From Pseudomonas sp. (GTDB lineage Bacteria > Pseudomonadota > Gammaproteobacteria > Pseudomonadales > Pseudomonadaceae), in contig NZ_JAQGNX010000106.1 of assembly GCF_028293835.1 (NCBI RefSeq), positions 1-64,000 of the forward strand: DNA of 64,000 nucleotides, read 5' to 3'. The position numbers and the translations under genes were made by a program. A model generated the notes under the pieces. It saw nothing but the letters and a program-made list of their open reading frames with translations, was not told the DNA's origin and made no database searches. Shown in pieces: positions 17,301 through 27,620 of the stretch (position 1 is the stretch's first letter; the number at the start of each line of letters is the position of its first letter).

Positions 17301-19521
17301 CGTGGTGTCTATCGCCGAGGCAATGGCCAAGGAAATGGGGACGCTGGTTAAGGGGTTAGCCGAGCAGAGCGGGATTTTTCTGCTCCGGGATGTAGCCAAA
17401 CTGAGTTGGAACCTGTCGGCGCTCAGCATGAAGTTATTAGTTAAGCAGGTCCCGGCGTTGGCTCGAATATTTTCAAAGAACGGGGATATTGCGCAGTTGG
17501 CAACCTTGAGGTCCGGGATGTATCTGTTTTCAGAAAGCCTGGAACACGCTCACGTACCGAGGGTTGAAAATACCGATCAGCGCGCCATTGTCGATGGCAT
17601 TCGCGCGGTAGCGGTACGCAATATAGGCACGCTTGATGCGCCAGTGTTCAGGTTGCTCGACCCCTATGGGGACAAAGCGTTCGGACCCGCGCTGAAAGTG
17701 CTGTCCAGTGGCGAAAGCCTTGAACTGGCCCATGCATCGGCGTGGGATGGGCTGTCTGTTGGAACCTATCCGCATGCACTCCCGGTGATCGGCGTCGAGC
17801 ACGGCGGGTTTGAACTGTTGATTGCGGACGCCTGTGAAGCCTCTGTGCTCGAGCGCGAAACGGGGGTGTTCGACGTCATCGTTGATGGGCATCACTACCA
17901 CCTCAACAGTACGGTCCCTGAGCCGGTTTTGCGCATGCTTTCAGTTGAGAAACTGTCGGCTGGAGCAAATCGACTTGAAGCGTCGCCGATGCTGTGCCGG
18001 CCAGGTCGCGATCTAATCCCTGGTACGCCGTGCGCTGATTTCGTGAGGCTGGTCTTGCCCGCTATCGAAGCGCCCACGGGCGCAGGCGCAGTGGCGACCT
18101 TGGGCCAACATTCCAGCGCCGCCTTTTCCGCCCGTGAGTACCAGCTAGCCCGCGTATCCTCCCTCGACAGCGCAGCGCCAGCCTTGGATTTGCTGACCCA
18201 TGAAGGCAAGGTCTGCAAGTGGGACCATGAGGTGATTCCCGGAAAGGGCCGCCGCCCGGCGCAGCTGTCTGCGGATAAAAAACTGATCCCGCTGACGGCC
18301 GAGGAAAAGGCCGGATTGGCGTTGCCTGAGCAGCCGGTCTATCTCGAGCACGTCAGTGGACGACTCTCACTTCTGCGCCGCCTGGGCGTATCGCCTGACG
18401 TGACCGAAAGCGATGTACTGCTGATTTTCCAGACGCTGCCAACGGTTGAGTTGCAAGGTATCGCCCAGGGCGTCGCTGACGCCCGCACATTACGCGCCTT
18501 GCAATTAGACATCGATGGCAGCGCGTATCTGTTCGTTGAGGCAGACGTTGGCCTGTTCTATCGAGCGCCGAAAACCCCCTCCGGGGAGCTGGCCTTCTCC
18601 CGCGTGGTAGACGACGCATTGATCAACCGCTACTTGTTTCAGGCCGAGCAGTATCGCTTGGTGGCTGAGCGCACGTCGATTTTGCAGGACCGAGAAAACA
18701 TCGCTCGGCTGTTGTTTGACCTGGAAAAAGACACCGCTGAATTCAAGCAGCAGCTTTTCCTCGGCAAGACCGCCACGTACGAAGAGTATAAAAATGTCTG
18801 CGAGGTGCATGAGCTGAAAAACGAGCTCCACGGTTACGCTGAAAAATTGCTGACGGGTGAGATCGCGCAGCAGCGTTTTGTGCGGATGGCCAAGTCGAGT
18901 ATTGCCGACTTCAAGCGAGTCGGTGATAGAGATATTTCGGGAAAAGAGCATCACATCGAGGTGCTCAATCGGTTACTCCCGTTGCAAACCAAGGCAGAAG
19001 GTTGGGTGCCGTTGACTGTCGACAGCATTGCCCTGGCGGGGACCGCCGAAAAGCTCTCCATCCATGTGCGAGGTGCCAATTTCGCTTATGCCATGGTGGA
19101 AACGGCCGAAGGTCAGCGCTTTGTGTATTACTCGTTTTCCGGGGGCAAGAAAGCCAAGGGATTCAAATTCAAACTGCAGCTACCTGACCGCGATACACAG
19201 GTTATCGAAGGCGTGACTTACATCGATGCCGGTATCCGGATGCGAGGTCGCGCGCCGGATCCCGAATTCACTAGCCTGCCGGTACTAAGGGATGCGGATC
19301 ACTTGACCATCCTGGACATGACCCGGTATCTGGATTCGGAACGCTTGATTGCTACGATCCTTAAACAGGACCTGCAGGGTGCTGTTCTTCGCGATATTCA
19401 TTTCTTCACCCTGATGGACACCTGTCGCTCCTGCGGTGGGGTGATATTGCCGCAGATCAGGCTGATGTTTCCGGGGGTTAACTTTTCGGTGAGCTACCTG
19501 AAGGACTACGACCGGGTGTAA
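14302..19521 (+). CDS. 1,739-residue putative toxin with C-terminal deaminase-like domain
   Basis: ATG 14302 follows AGAAAGGAA at good spacing; a TTG at 14266 is less likely. No signal peptide. Residues 1-~800 are alpha-helical with no motif I recognise. A hydrophobic block at ~945-1060 (LIIPFYGCIKDLAAG, LIGCATDIVFALVPMGQFVG) resembles the membrane-associated part of large Pseudomonas effector/toxin proteins. The last ~150 residues read as a toxin-type deaminase: start GANFAYAMVE (1591), a strand FVYYSFSG, D-S-E at 1678-1680 in the place of the H/C-x-E motif, and C1708-R-S-C1711-GG as the zinc-binding CxxC, ending FPGVNFSVSYLKDY. This matches the layout of the BURPS668_1122-like deaminase toxins (from memory). 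No immunity gene follows: next come REPs and an unrelated gene on the other strand. Deaminase assignment is moderately sure; target and secretion route are unknown. Confidence 0.7.
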   Translation: MLDPIPTDTLDIYAVNEELSGVVALDENHLLAIPEGSGEQDREPSVHFEVVRAVLKRLLGDDSDFHVTDLSDPTTQLDSALLRLYQSPRTRTLVSRLKNCPEETLNHVQIHQFFADIAWLNESSLTTPHARAQYDAYLYDADSYWSPAIVLGEGDYSELGELLKPIPEDLRHWMIQFKRGARFAPIVEWISAAPARVLYQGMAAAIDAESPFQVVVSRLFSTQGSYQDKALLDSLTQQLDSSAAWLMIIDSLSAMPLTERGTALLPIDMATPISSATRRVFLRQVAEYAMNPDGQPWLSEAISSAETTSSMRALSLAIRLRQVHPDITSEVALRTASMLLTPVEHLETESARNLPELHALVSDLSPLNSWNPQCSADELFLTLGVDLLSQTEGSARELSLPAHEAWEALFQTVAFNTTFAPLLAKMGWYGSVSADQPSAQVTQALAGHAIVGFFLLDPKSASESIERFIYSRQASEYSHVALAGHVRKMIMTRQPQASPATVSLLMYLLLREMAPELLVQNVPDFLNYGRSLQSVSLLQGVCLLEALAPGTAQRSQFDDVLVTSAQTVESSDPVIRELWAKTQVLPAMRYAVAHGAIPWADADDIRQASPAQIMQALAFLTKQQNLHAQALHNLLSLKAPDRERMARHQLAEAKVDPNIWDAGPAGDAIFIYLERQGMRPAAGYEWSRLLATGGELGLGRQATVLELVMMGELQAVAKPTVPDLYEQASTAYHTAMTQAERPIIRRLLEEMPSAQRALLATSTSEVSRLRFASEEGKHGVFIRCQSGDHRHDFHLHVANEETFFEIIPAAGVARQVPQAFDYQVPVPEHTYDLVMDGAREDLYHQARAVAHVMLLNPVDSDAYLSGSVSRSAAQPNNPLNATLVPGPVLTFLPNASEASALDAVAAAATEHLLVAAIASIKALNTHETGWEQTWDMERKIADFTARLIIPFYGCIKDLAAGDRSAGVLIGCATDIVFALVPMGQFVGSTARVVLRAEELSVVSIAEAMAKEMGTLVKGLAEQSGIFLLRDVAKLSWNLSALSMKLLVKQVPALARIFSKNGDIAQLATLRSGMYLFSESLEHAHVPRVENTDQRAIVDGIRAVAVRNIGTLDAPVFRLLDPYGDKAFGPALKVLSSGESLELAHASAWDGLSVGTYPHALPVIGVEHGGFELLIADACEASVLERETGVFDVIVDGHHYHLNSTVPEPVLRMLSVEKLSAGANRLEASPMLCRPGRDLIPGTPCADFVRLVLPAIEAPTGAGAVATLGQHSSAAFSAREYQLARVSSLDSAAPALDLLTHEGKVCKWDHEVIPGKGRRPAQLSADKKLIPLTAEEKAGLALPEQPVYLEHVSGRLSLLRRLGVSPDVTESDVLLIFQTLPTVELQGIAQGVADARTLRALQLDIDGSAYLFVEADVGLFYRAPKTPSGELAFSRVVDDALINRYLFQAEQYRLVAERTSILQDRENIARLLFDLEKDTAEFKQQLFLGKTATYEEYKNVCEVHELKNELHGYAEKLLTGEIAQQRFVRMAKSSIADFKRVGDRDISGKEHHIEVLNRLLPLQTKAEGWVPLTVDSIALAGTAEKLSIHVRGANFAYAMVETAEGQRFVYYSFSGGKKAKGFKFKLQLPDRDTQVIEGVTYIDAGIRMRGRAPDPEFTSLPVLRDADHLTILDMTRYLDSERLIATILKQDLQGAVLRDIHFFTLMDTCRSCGGVILPQIRLMFPGVNFSVSYLKDYDRV

Positions 19522-19559
19522 CCCCTGCCTGCACCGGTCTCCGTCGCTCCAAAGATACC

Positions 19560-19660
19560 TGTAGGAGCCAACTTGTTGGCGAAGCGGCCTCAACTGGGGT
19601 GTCTGGCCTCGCCTCGCCTCGCCAACAAGTTGGCTCCGACAGCAATCAGCAATCAGCAAT
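19560..19660. repeat. REP pair followed by heptamer array
   Basis: A REP pair (TGTAGGAGCCAACTTGTTGG ... GCCAACAAGTTGGCTCCGAC, 19560-19642) runs directly into three copies of CAGCAAT (19640-19660). It sits between the ends of two convergent genes and may also end transcription. Confidence 0.8.
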
Positions 19661-19670
19661 CAAACGTTAG

Positions 19671-20744
19671 CTACTTGACCGGCGCTGGCAGCGTCACCAG
19701 CGACACGTACTCATCCCAGAATTTTTTCTGATCGATCCCGAACACTACCTTGGCTTTCTGCGTTCCCACCGGGGCGCCTTTTTTGTAGCCCAGTGCGCGA
19801 CCGTAATCCGGGCCGAAATGGGTGTCGACGTCAACCCACATGTCCCTGGCGTCTGTCACCATTTCCGGGTGCACCAAAAACAAGGCGGGCAAGCTGTCCC
19901 AGGTGAAGCTGTGGTAGGTGGGGTCTTTGGCAAAGGTAGGACCGAGGACGTTTTTATACAGATCTGGAATCACACCCTTCTTGGCCACGATACGTTTGTA
20001 GACCGAAGCGTCGAAGGTGACTTTCTCGCACACATCGTTGGGAAATATCACGTGTTCGATAGGCTGGCGCAGGACGATTCTTGCGGCTTCCGGGTCGAAC
20101 CACCAGTTGAATTCCGCAGCCGGGGTGGTATTGCCGGGGATCTCAATGGCGCCGCCCATGTACACGATGCGTTTGATCAGCGGCACGATTTCCGGCGCGG
20201 TTCGAATAGCCAGCGCAATATTGGTCAGCGGACCGACTGCGAGCAGGGTAACTTCATGGGGGTTGCGTTTCACGCTGTCGATGATGAACTGCGCGGCGGA
20301 CTCTGAGCGTATCTGGGTATGAGTCGCCAAGCCATCGGGCGGCGCAACCAACTGACTTGCCGAGGTCGGCCGAGGGTTCTTGAAAGCGCCGGGCCAGCCC
20401 GAGCCGAACAGCGCTTTCTCCTGCTCATAGGTGGCGTAATCGTGGACCAGCGGATACGCCGCGCCGGAGTACACCCCTACCTGCTTTTCCACACCCATTC
20501 GCTCTACGGCTTTGAGCGCGTCAATCTGTTCCTGGTCGACCCAGGCATTGCCGCTGACCAAGGTCATTCCCAGCAATTCGATGCGCTGCTGCGCGTGCAG
20601 TTGGGCCAGCATAATGAAGGCCTGACCGTCATCGTTAAGAACGTTGAAGTCGGTGTCGAAGATGACCTTTTCCGCGGCCTGAAGCGAGCCGGCCGAGAGC
20701 CCGACCGCCAATGCCAGGGCGCAGCCTTTGAAAAATCCGTGCAT
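19671..20744 (-). CDS. Periplasmic nucleoside hydrolase (IunH/RihB family)
   Basis: 357 residues. The first 23 (MHGFFKGCALALAVGLSAGS, then LQA) form a Sec signal peptide. DTDFNVLNDDGQA is the N-terminal calcium-binding Asp cluster (family form DTDxxxDDxxA), and VGPLTNIALAIR and YMGGA are further family motifs. The family splits ribonucleosides into base and ribose. It lies 82 nt after the nicT-like gene on the same strand, where P. putida has the nicP porin. It may release nicotinate or nicotinamide from ribosides for the pathway encoded next door (inference). Ordinary inosine/uridine salvage is the alternative. Confidence 0.85.
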   Translation of the reverse strand: MHGFFKGCALALAVGLSAGSLQAAEKVIFDTDFNVLNDDGQAFIMLAQLHAQQRIELLGMTLVSGNAWVDQEQIDALKAVERMGVEKQVGVYSGAAYPLVHDYATYEQEKALFGSGWPGAFKNPRPTSASQLVAPPDGLATHTQIRSESAAQFIIDSVKRNPHEVTLLAVGPLTNIALAIRTAPEIVPLIKRIVYMGGAIEIPGNTTPAAEFNWWFDPEAARIVLRQPIEHVIFPNDVCEKVTFDASVYKRIVAKKGVIPDLYKNVLGPTFAKDPTYHSFTWDSLPALFLVHPEMVTDARDMWVDVDTHFGPDYGRALGYKKGAPVGTQKAKVVFGIDQKKFWDEYVSLVTLPAPVK

Positions 20745-20826
20745 GGTTTGTTTACCTTGTTAGTGCATGGCTGGACGTTGGCACGCCGGACAATTCATCG
20801 GCGGCGTGCCACTCAAACACACGGCG

Positions 20827-22137
20827 TTAGCGGTTGACCAGTTTTGCCGGCAGGGCGACCACCAACAGGCTGCTGAGGATCAGGCAACCGGCGAAGAACC
20901 ACATCGCGCCGGCGCTGCTGCCGGTCACGTCGATAGCAATGCCCATCAACGAGTTACTGACCAACCCGGCGATGTTCGCCAGCGAGCAGGCCAGGGCGAA
21001 ACCGGTGGCGGCCGCCCGGCCTTTGAGGAAGGTCGCCGGCAGGCTGAAGAACACCGGCACGGCACCAATAATTGCGGCGGAAGCGATGGCAAACAGTGCC
21101 ACCGTCGCGATCAGGTTATGGGTGAACAACGTGCTGCAGGCCATGGCTGCCGAACCAATCAGAAACGGCACAATGATGTGCCAGCGGCGTTCACGGTGAC
21201 GGTCAGAGCTGGCACCGATCAGTAGCATGCCGAGGAGTGCGGCAATACTCGGCAGTGCGGTCAACATGCCGATGTGAAAGGTGTCGACGACCCCGGCATT
21301 GCGAATGAACGTCGGCATCCAGAAACCCATGGCGTACGCGCTGAGCAGGATTGAGAAATCGATACCGCCCAGCATCCAGACCTTGAGGTTGAAAAAGCCG
21401 TCACGAAAGCTGTGCTTGCTGTCTTTGCCATCCGCTTCGTCCAGGCGCAACTCGCCTTCCAGCAACCTTTTTTCGCTGTCGTCCAGCCATTTGGCCTCGG
21501 TGGGGTTGTTGGGCAAAGCCCAGAACGTCAATATCCCGAGCAGCACGCTTGGCACCCCTTCGATCAGGAACAACCACTGCCAGCCGCGCAGATTGGCGGC
21601 ATGGTCGAAGTTACCCATGATCCAGCCTGATAGCGGGCCGCCGATGACGCTGGAGAGCGGCAGGCCGATCATGAACAGCGCGATGATTCGGCCACGGCGG
21701 TAGGTCGGAAACCATGTGGTCAGGTAGAACAGCACGCCCGGCAGGAAGCCCGCTTCGGCCGCACCGAGCAGGAAACGCAGGATGTAAAACTGGGTTGAGC
21801 TGGTGACCAGCATGGTGCAGGCCGAGAGCAGACCCCAGGTAATCATGATCCGTGCGATCCAGATCTTCGCCCCGACCTTCTCCAGCACCAGGTTACTCGG
21901 CACTTCGAAAAGGATGTAGCCAACGAAAAACAGACCGGCGCCCAGACCGAATGCGGTTTCGCTGAGGTGCAGTTGGTCGAGCATTTGCAGCTTGGCGAAA
22001 CCGATGTTGATCCGGTCCAGGTAGGCGGCCAGATAACAGAAGCACAGGAACGGAATCAGCTTCCAGGTAATTTTACGGTACAGCGCTTGGATCGGGTCCG
22101 CGACGGTCGTCGCAGTGGGTGCATTCGCAATGGGCAT
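20827..22137 (-). CDS. nicT: MFS transporter, probable nicotinate/pathway-acid importer
   Basis: 436 residues from ATG 22137, which follows AGGAGA; longer reading is possible but lacks homology. Twelve predicted TM helices; YLAAYLDRINIGFAKLQMLD and FEVPSNLVLEKVGAKIWIA mark the ACS family. It follows nicC, nicD and nicF on the same strand, the position of nicT in P. putida nicCDEFTP. A 271-nt gap with a REP-like element separates it from nicF, so it might have its own promoter. The gene symbol rests on context. Confidence 0.75.
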   Translation of the reverse strand: MPIANAPTATTVADPIQALYRKITWKLIPFLCFCYLAAYLDRINIGFAKLQMLDQLHLSETAFGLGAGLFFVGYILFEVPSNLVLEKVGAKIWIARIMITWGLLSACTMLVTSSTQFYILRFLLGAAEAGFLPGVLFYLTTWFPTYRRGRIIALFMIGLPLSSVIGGPLSGWIMGNFDHAANLRGWQWLFLIEGVPSVLLGILTFWALPNNPTEAKWLDDSEKRLLEGELRLDEADGKDSKHSFRDGFFNLKVWMLGGIDFSILLSAYAMGFWMPTFIRNAGVVDTFHIGMLTALPSIAALLGMLLIGASSDRHRERRWHIIVPFLIGSAAMACSTLFTHNLIATVALFAIASAAIIGAVPVFFSLPATFLKGRAAATGFALACSLANIAGLVSNSLMGIAIDVTGSSAGAMWFFAGCLILSSLLVVALPAKLVNR

Positions 22138-22298
22138 CGGTGTCTCCTGGCGGTGACTTATGGTTGTTGTAGTGCCGCACATTCGGTCTTTGGCAGCACC
22201 GAACGGGCGACTTCCAAAGGCAGTGTCAGAAGAGTTGCAGTAGCGCGATCTGTGTCGCTTATTTTGTAAAATTACAATTCTGGGCTGGCGGAGATCCC

Positions 22299-22385
22299 GG
22301 TGGGAGCGAACCTGTTCGCGAAGCAGGCAACGCGGTTCGCCTGATTCACCGAGCCGCGTCCTTCGTGAACACGTTCCTTCCCGGC
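22299..22385. repeat. REP-like element
   Basis: GGTGGGAGCGAACCTGTTCG followed by CGAAGCAGG, with a degenerate inverse (TCGTGAACACGTTCCTTCCC) ~40 nt on. It lies between the nicT-like gene and nicF. Confidence 0.6.
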
Positions 22386-22408
22386 GGATCTCCGTCAAAT
22401 CGGCTTAG

Positions 22409-23044
22409 TCAGCCTTTCTCAAACGCCGTCATTGCTTCCTGCTTACTCACCACGTCCCCATATTTACTGTCGATGTCGAACAGGTTGGCTTCGTGGGGCG
22501 CGGGGTGGCGATCGCCGACGCATTCGCGCACGACGATGGTCCGAAATCCGTGCTGCACCGCATCTACCGCTGTCGCGCGGATGCAGCCGCTGGTGGAACA
22601 ACCGGCCAGCACCACGGTGTCGATCCCTTGTGCGTGCAACATCGACGCAAGGCTGGTGCCGAAAAACGAGCTGGCATATTGCTTACTGATGACCACTTCG
22701 TCAGCGTTGGGCAGCACTTGCTCGCAGAACGCCGCCAGTGGATTGCCTTCCACCATGTCTTTCATCACCGGGGCTTTTTTTACCCACATGCCGCCGTCGG
22801 CAAAATGCCCGGGATGGTAGCGAATGTTGGTATGCACCACCGGGATCTGGTGCTGCCGTGCGCAGGCCAGCAATTCGACGCTTTGCGCCACGGCGGTGAC
22901 CACTCCCGGCGCAAATAACGGCGCGCCTTCAAGGATATAGCCTTGCATGAAGTCGATCATCAACAACGCGGGTTTGTTGCCAAAGCCGATACGCTGGCCC
23001 CACACGCCTTGGTAGTTGGCGTCAGCTGTTTGTTCTTCGCTCAT
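22409..23044 (-). CDS. nicF: Maleamate amidohydrolase
   Basis: 211 residues, isochorismatase-like fold. ALLMIDFMQGY carries the catalytic Asp, WVKKAPV a Lys, and LAGCSTSGCIRATAVDA the nucleophilic Cys. NicF hydrolyses maleamate to maleate and ammonia. ATG 23044 follows AGAAGGA. It starts 15 nt after nicD, where P. putida has nicE in between; nicE is absent here. Confidence 0.9.
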   Translation of the reverse strand: MSEEQTADANYQGVWGQRIGFGNKPALLMIDFMQGYILEGAPLFAPGVVTAVAQSVELLACARQHQIPVVHTNIRYHPGHFADGGMWVKKAPVMKDMVEGNPLAAFCEQVLPNADEVVISKQYASSFFGTSLASMLHAQGIDTVVLAGCSTSGCIRATAVDAVQHGFRTIVVRECVGDRHPAPHEANLFDIDSKYGDVVSKQEAMTAFEKG

Positions 23045-23059
23045 GATTTTATCCTTCTG

Positions 23060-25334
<2,275 letters not shown>

Positions 25335-26387
25335 ATGCCGGTGAGTGATTGCGAACTGACTCAGATGTTTGAGCACGTGTTGACGCTGTCGAAGGTCGAC
25401 GCGACCCAGAGCGTTGCGGTGCTGAAAAGCCACTATTCTGACCCGCGTACCGTGCGTGCGGCGATGGACGCTGCCCAGCGTTTGGGGGCCAAGGTCTATG
25501 CGGTAGAACTACCTTCGTTCAACCACCCCAAAGCCATGGGCAACGACATGACCGCCTACTGCGGCGACACTGCGCTGACTGGCAACATCGCCGCGCAACG
25601 GGCGCTGGAAGCAGCGGACCTGGTGATCGACACCATGATGTTGCTGCACTCGCCGGAGCAGGAGCAGATTCTCAAGACGGGGACACGGATTTTATTGGCG
25701 GTCGAACCGCCGGAAGTGTTGGCGCGGATGCTGCCAACGCTGGCTGATAAAGAGCGGGTACTGGCCGCCGACGCCGTTCTGAAACAAGCGCGCTCGATTC
25801 AGGTGAAGTCCAAGGCGGGTAGCGATTTCCGGGCGTTGCTTGGGCAGTATCCGTCCGTCACTGAGTACGGCTTCGCCGACGAGCCGGGGCGTTGGGATCA
25901 TTGGCCTAGCGGCTTTCTGTTCTCGTGGCCCAACGAAGAAACGGCCGAAGGCGTGCTGGTGATCGACATCGGCGACATTGTTTTGCCGTTCAAAACCTAC
26001 TCGCGAGAGCAGATTACCCTGGAGATAGAAAAAGGCTTTATCACCTCGATCCACGGCGGCTTTGAGGCTGAATACCTGCGCGATTACATGAAGTACTTCA
26101 ACGACCCTGAGGTGTACGGTATCTCGCACATAGGCTGGGGTTTACAGCCACGTGCCCAGTGGACTGCCATGGGTTTGCACGATAAAAACGACGGGATGTG
26201 CATGGATGCGCGGGCGTTCTATGGCAACTTCCTGTTTTCCACTGGGCCGAATACCGAAGTGGGTGGTACCCGAAAAACCCCATGCCACCTTGATATACCG
26301 CTGCGCCGTTGTGACATTTATCTGGATGAAAAAGCCGTGGTGATGGGCGGGGAGGTTGTGTCGCCTGAGGGTTCTATCGCGCGCTGA
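25335..26387 (+). CDS. nicX: 2,5-dihydroxypyridine 5,6-dioxygenase
   Basis: 350 residues, the P. putida length, from ATG 25335 with GAGGAG upstream (25322-25327). H265 (SHIGWGL), H318 and D320 (CHLDIPLR) match the iron ligands described for NicX. It opens the pyridine ring of 2,5-dihydroxypyridine to N-formylmaleamate, the NicD substrate. nicR lies just downstream on the opposite strand, unlike the co-directional nicXR of P. putida. Confidence 0.96.
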   Translation: MPVSDCELTQMFEHVLTLSKVDATQSVAVLKSHYSDPRTVRAAMDAAQRLGAKVYAVELPSFNHPKAMGNDMTAYCGDTALTGNIAAQRALEAADLVIDTMMLLHSPEQEQILKTGTRILLAVEPPEVLARMLPTLADKERVLAADAVLKQARSIQVKSKAGSDFRALLGQYPSVTEYGFADEPGRWDHWPSGFLFSWPNEETAEGVLVIDIGDIVLPFKTYSREQITLEIEKGFITSIHGGFEAEYLRDYMKYFNDPEVYGISHIGWGLQPRAQWTAMGLHDKNDGMCMDARAFYGNFLFSTGPNTEVGGTRKTPCHLDIPLRRCDIYLDEKAVVMGGEVVSPEGSIAR

Positions 26388-26450
26388 TATTTTACGGCCG
26401 GATTTTGATGTGGCGCTGGGTTTTTGGTACACACCAAACCCAACGCCAAT

Positions 26451-26478
26451 CAATCATCAATCATCAATCATCAATCAT
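26451..26478. repeat. CAATCAT heptamer array over nicR stop codon
   Basis: Four exact copies of CAATCAT end-to-end, preceded by a partial copy. The nicR stop codon (complement TCA, 26464-26466) lies inside. Each unit changes the frame by one, so slippage would alter the NicR C-terminus. Confidence 0.85.
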
Positions 26479-26898
26479 CTTACGCAACAAAAACAACACA
26501 GCCACCCGTTCTCCCGGGTTCAGATTGCTCATCGTCATCTCACTGATCTGCGCCGCATGGGGCACGGTGGCTTGCACCAATTGCGTTCCAGCCTCTGACA
26601 GCCCAACGATGACTTTACGGCGGTCTTCCGGGTCCGGTTCCAGGGTAATCAAATCCCGGGCCTTGAGGCGTTCGACAATCCCACGAATGGTCGCCTGGTC
26701 CACCGCAGTAGCTTTCACCAATTCCGTCAACGAACTCGGTCCGCCATCACGCACGGCACACAAGGTCACGAACTGCACAGAGGTCAGCTGCGAATCGCCG
26801 ACATTCTGCTGAAAAATCGCCAAGTGCCGTTGGTACGCCTTGCGCAGCAAATGACCAACTTGTTCGGAGAAGGTATAGGGGTCGGTGGTATCGGACAC
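26464..26898 (-). CDS. nicR: MarR-family repressor of nicotinate genes
   Basis: 144 residues, MarR fold: winged HTH at ~55-110 with LVKATAVDQATIRGIVERLK as recognition region and the wing DPEDRRKVIVGLS. In P. putida NicR represses the nicC and nicX operons and responds to 6-hydroxynicotinate. Here it converges on nicX and is divergent from nicA across 219 nt. Its last residues (MIDD) are encoded within a heptamer repeat, so the end may vary between strains. Confidence 0.9.
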   Translation of the reverse strand: MSDTTDPYTFSEQVGHLLRKAYQRHLAIFQQNVGDSQLTSVQFVTLCAVRDGGPSSLTELVKATAVDQATIRGIVERLKARDLITLEPDPEDRRKVIVGLSEAGTQLVQATVPHAAQISEMTMSNLNPGERVAVLFLLRKMIDD

Positions 26899-27027
26899 GG
26901 TGGGCTCAAGCAGGCAGAAAAAAGTGACCCGTAGATTAGCAAATTCACTCGTTATTTATTGCCCCGCACCCTCGGACAGCGAATTTATTTCATGAGGTTT
27001 TTTACTCTAACGCCCTGTTTTCGCCCC

Positions 27028-27074
27028 TGGCACGCTTCCTGCTCTCATTTGATGAAGTATCCACTTCATCAAAT
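27028..27074 (+). promoter_or_regulatory. Candidate sigma-54 promoter and NicS operator of nicAB
   Basis: TGGCACGCTTCCTGCT (27028-27043) has GG and GC exactly 10 nt apart, fitting the -24/-12 consensus TGGCACG-N4-TTGCW with one mismatch. Just downstream, ATTTGATGAAGT-atcc-ACTTCATCAAAT (27047-27074) is a perfect inverted repeat with 12-bp arms, well placed to be the operator of a TetR repressor such as NicS and covering the predicted start site. Both assignments are inferences from pattern. Confidence 0.55.
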
Positions 27075-27117
27075 CGAGCGCCCTGAATTGGTCGTGCGGT
27101 AACACTTGGAGCCCTAC

Positions 27118-27606
27118 ATGAGTGAGCACGCCACCCTGCGCGAGGCCACTATGACCTTGCGCGTCAACGGCCAGACCGCTTTGGTCACGGCCATGGCCGA
27201 CACACCGTTGTTGTTGGTGCTGAGAAATGACCTGCACCTCAATGGACCGAAATATGGCTGCGGGTTAGGCGAATGCGGGGCCTGCACAGTGATCATCGAC
27301 GGGGTTGCAGCGCGTTCCTGCGTGTTTCCGCTATCGGGTGCCGAAGGGCGCGAGATCACTACCCTTGAAGGGATCGGCAGCCGCGACCTCCCGCATCCAG
27401 TGCAGCAAGCGTTCATCGACGAACAGGCCGCCCAATGCGGCTACTGCATGAACGGCATGATCATGACCGCCAAGGCATTGCTTGACCGCAACCCGCACCC
27501 CAGCGAAGTGCAGATCCGCAACGAACTGTCAGCCAACCTCTGCCGCTGTGGCACCCACATCGAAATCATGCGAGCGGTGCTGCGTGCCGCTCGACAACTG
27601 CCTTGA
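27118..27606 (+). CDS. nicA: Nicotinate dehydrogenase, small FeS subunit
   Basis: 162 residues from ATG 27118 (TTGGAG upstream); ATG 27151 with GAGG is an alternative giving 151 residues. The N-terminal plant-type [2Fe-2S] domain has YGCGLGECGACTV and a further Cys in RSCVFP; the C-terminal [2Fe-2S] domain has CGYCMNG and CRCGTH. Together with NicB it hydroxylates nicotinate to 6-hydroxynicotinate. nicB starts 14 nt after its stop. Confidence 0.95.
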   Translation: MSEHATLREATMTLRVNGQTALVTAMADTPLLLVLRNDLHLNGPKYGCGLGECGACTVIIDGVAARSCVFPLSGAEGREITTLEGIGSRDLPHPVQQAFIDEQAAQCGYCMNGMIMTAKALLDRNPHPSEVQIRNELSANLCRCGTHIEIMRAVLRAARQLP

Positions 27607-27620
27607 ACGGATCGATGACC

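Noticed and set aside
19285..19659. Possible immunity gene at the end of the giant toxin-like gene
   Set aside because: The frame is antisense to the toxin C-terminus and runs into REP sequence; it has no plausible start or domain.
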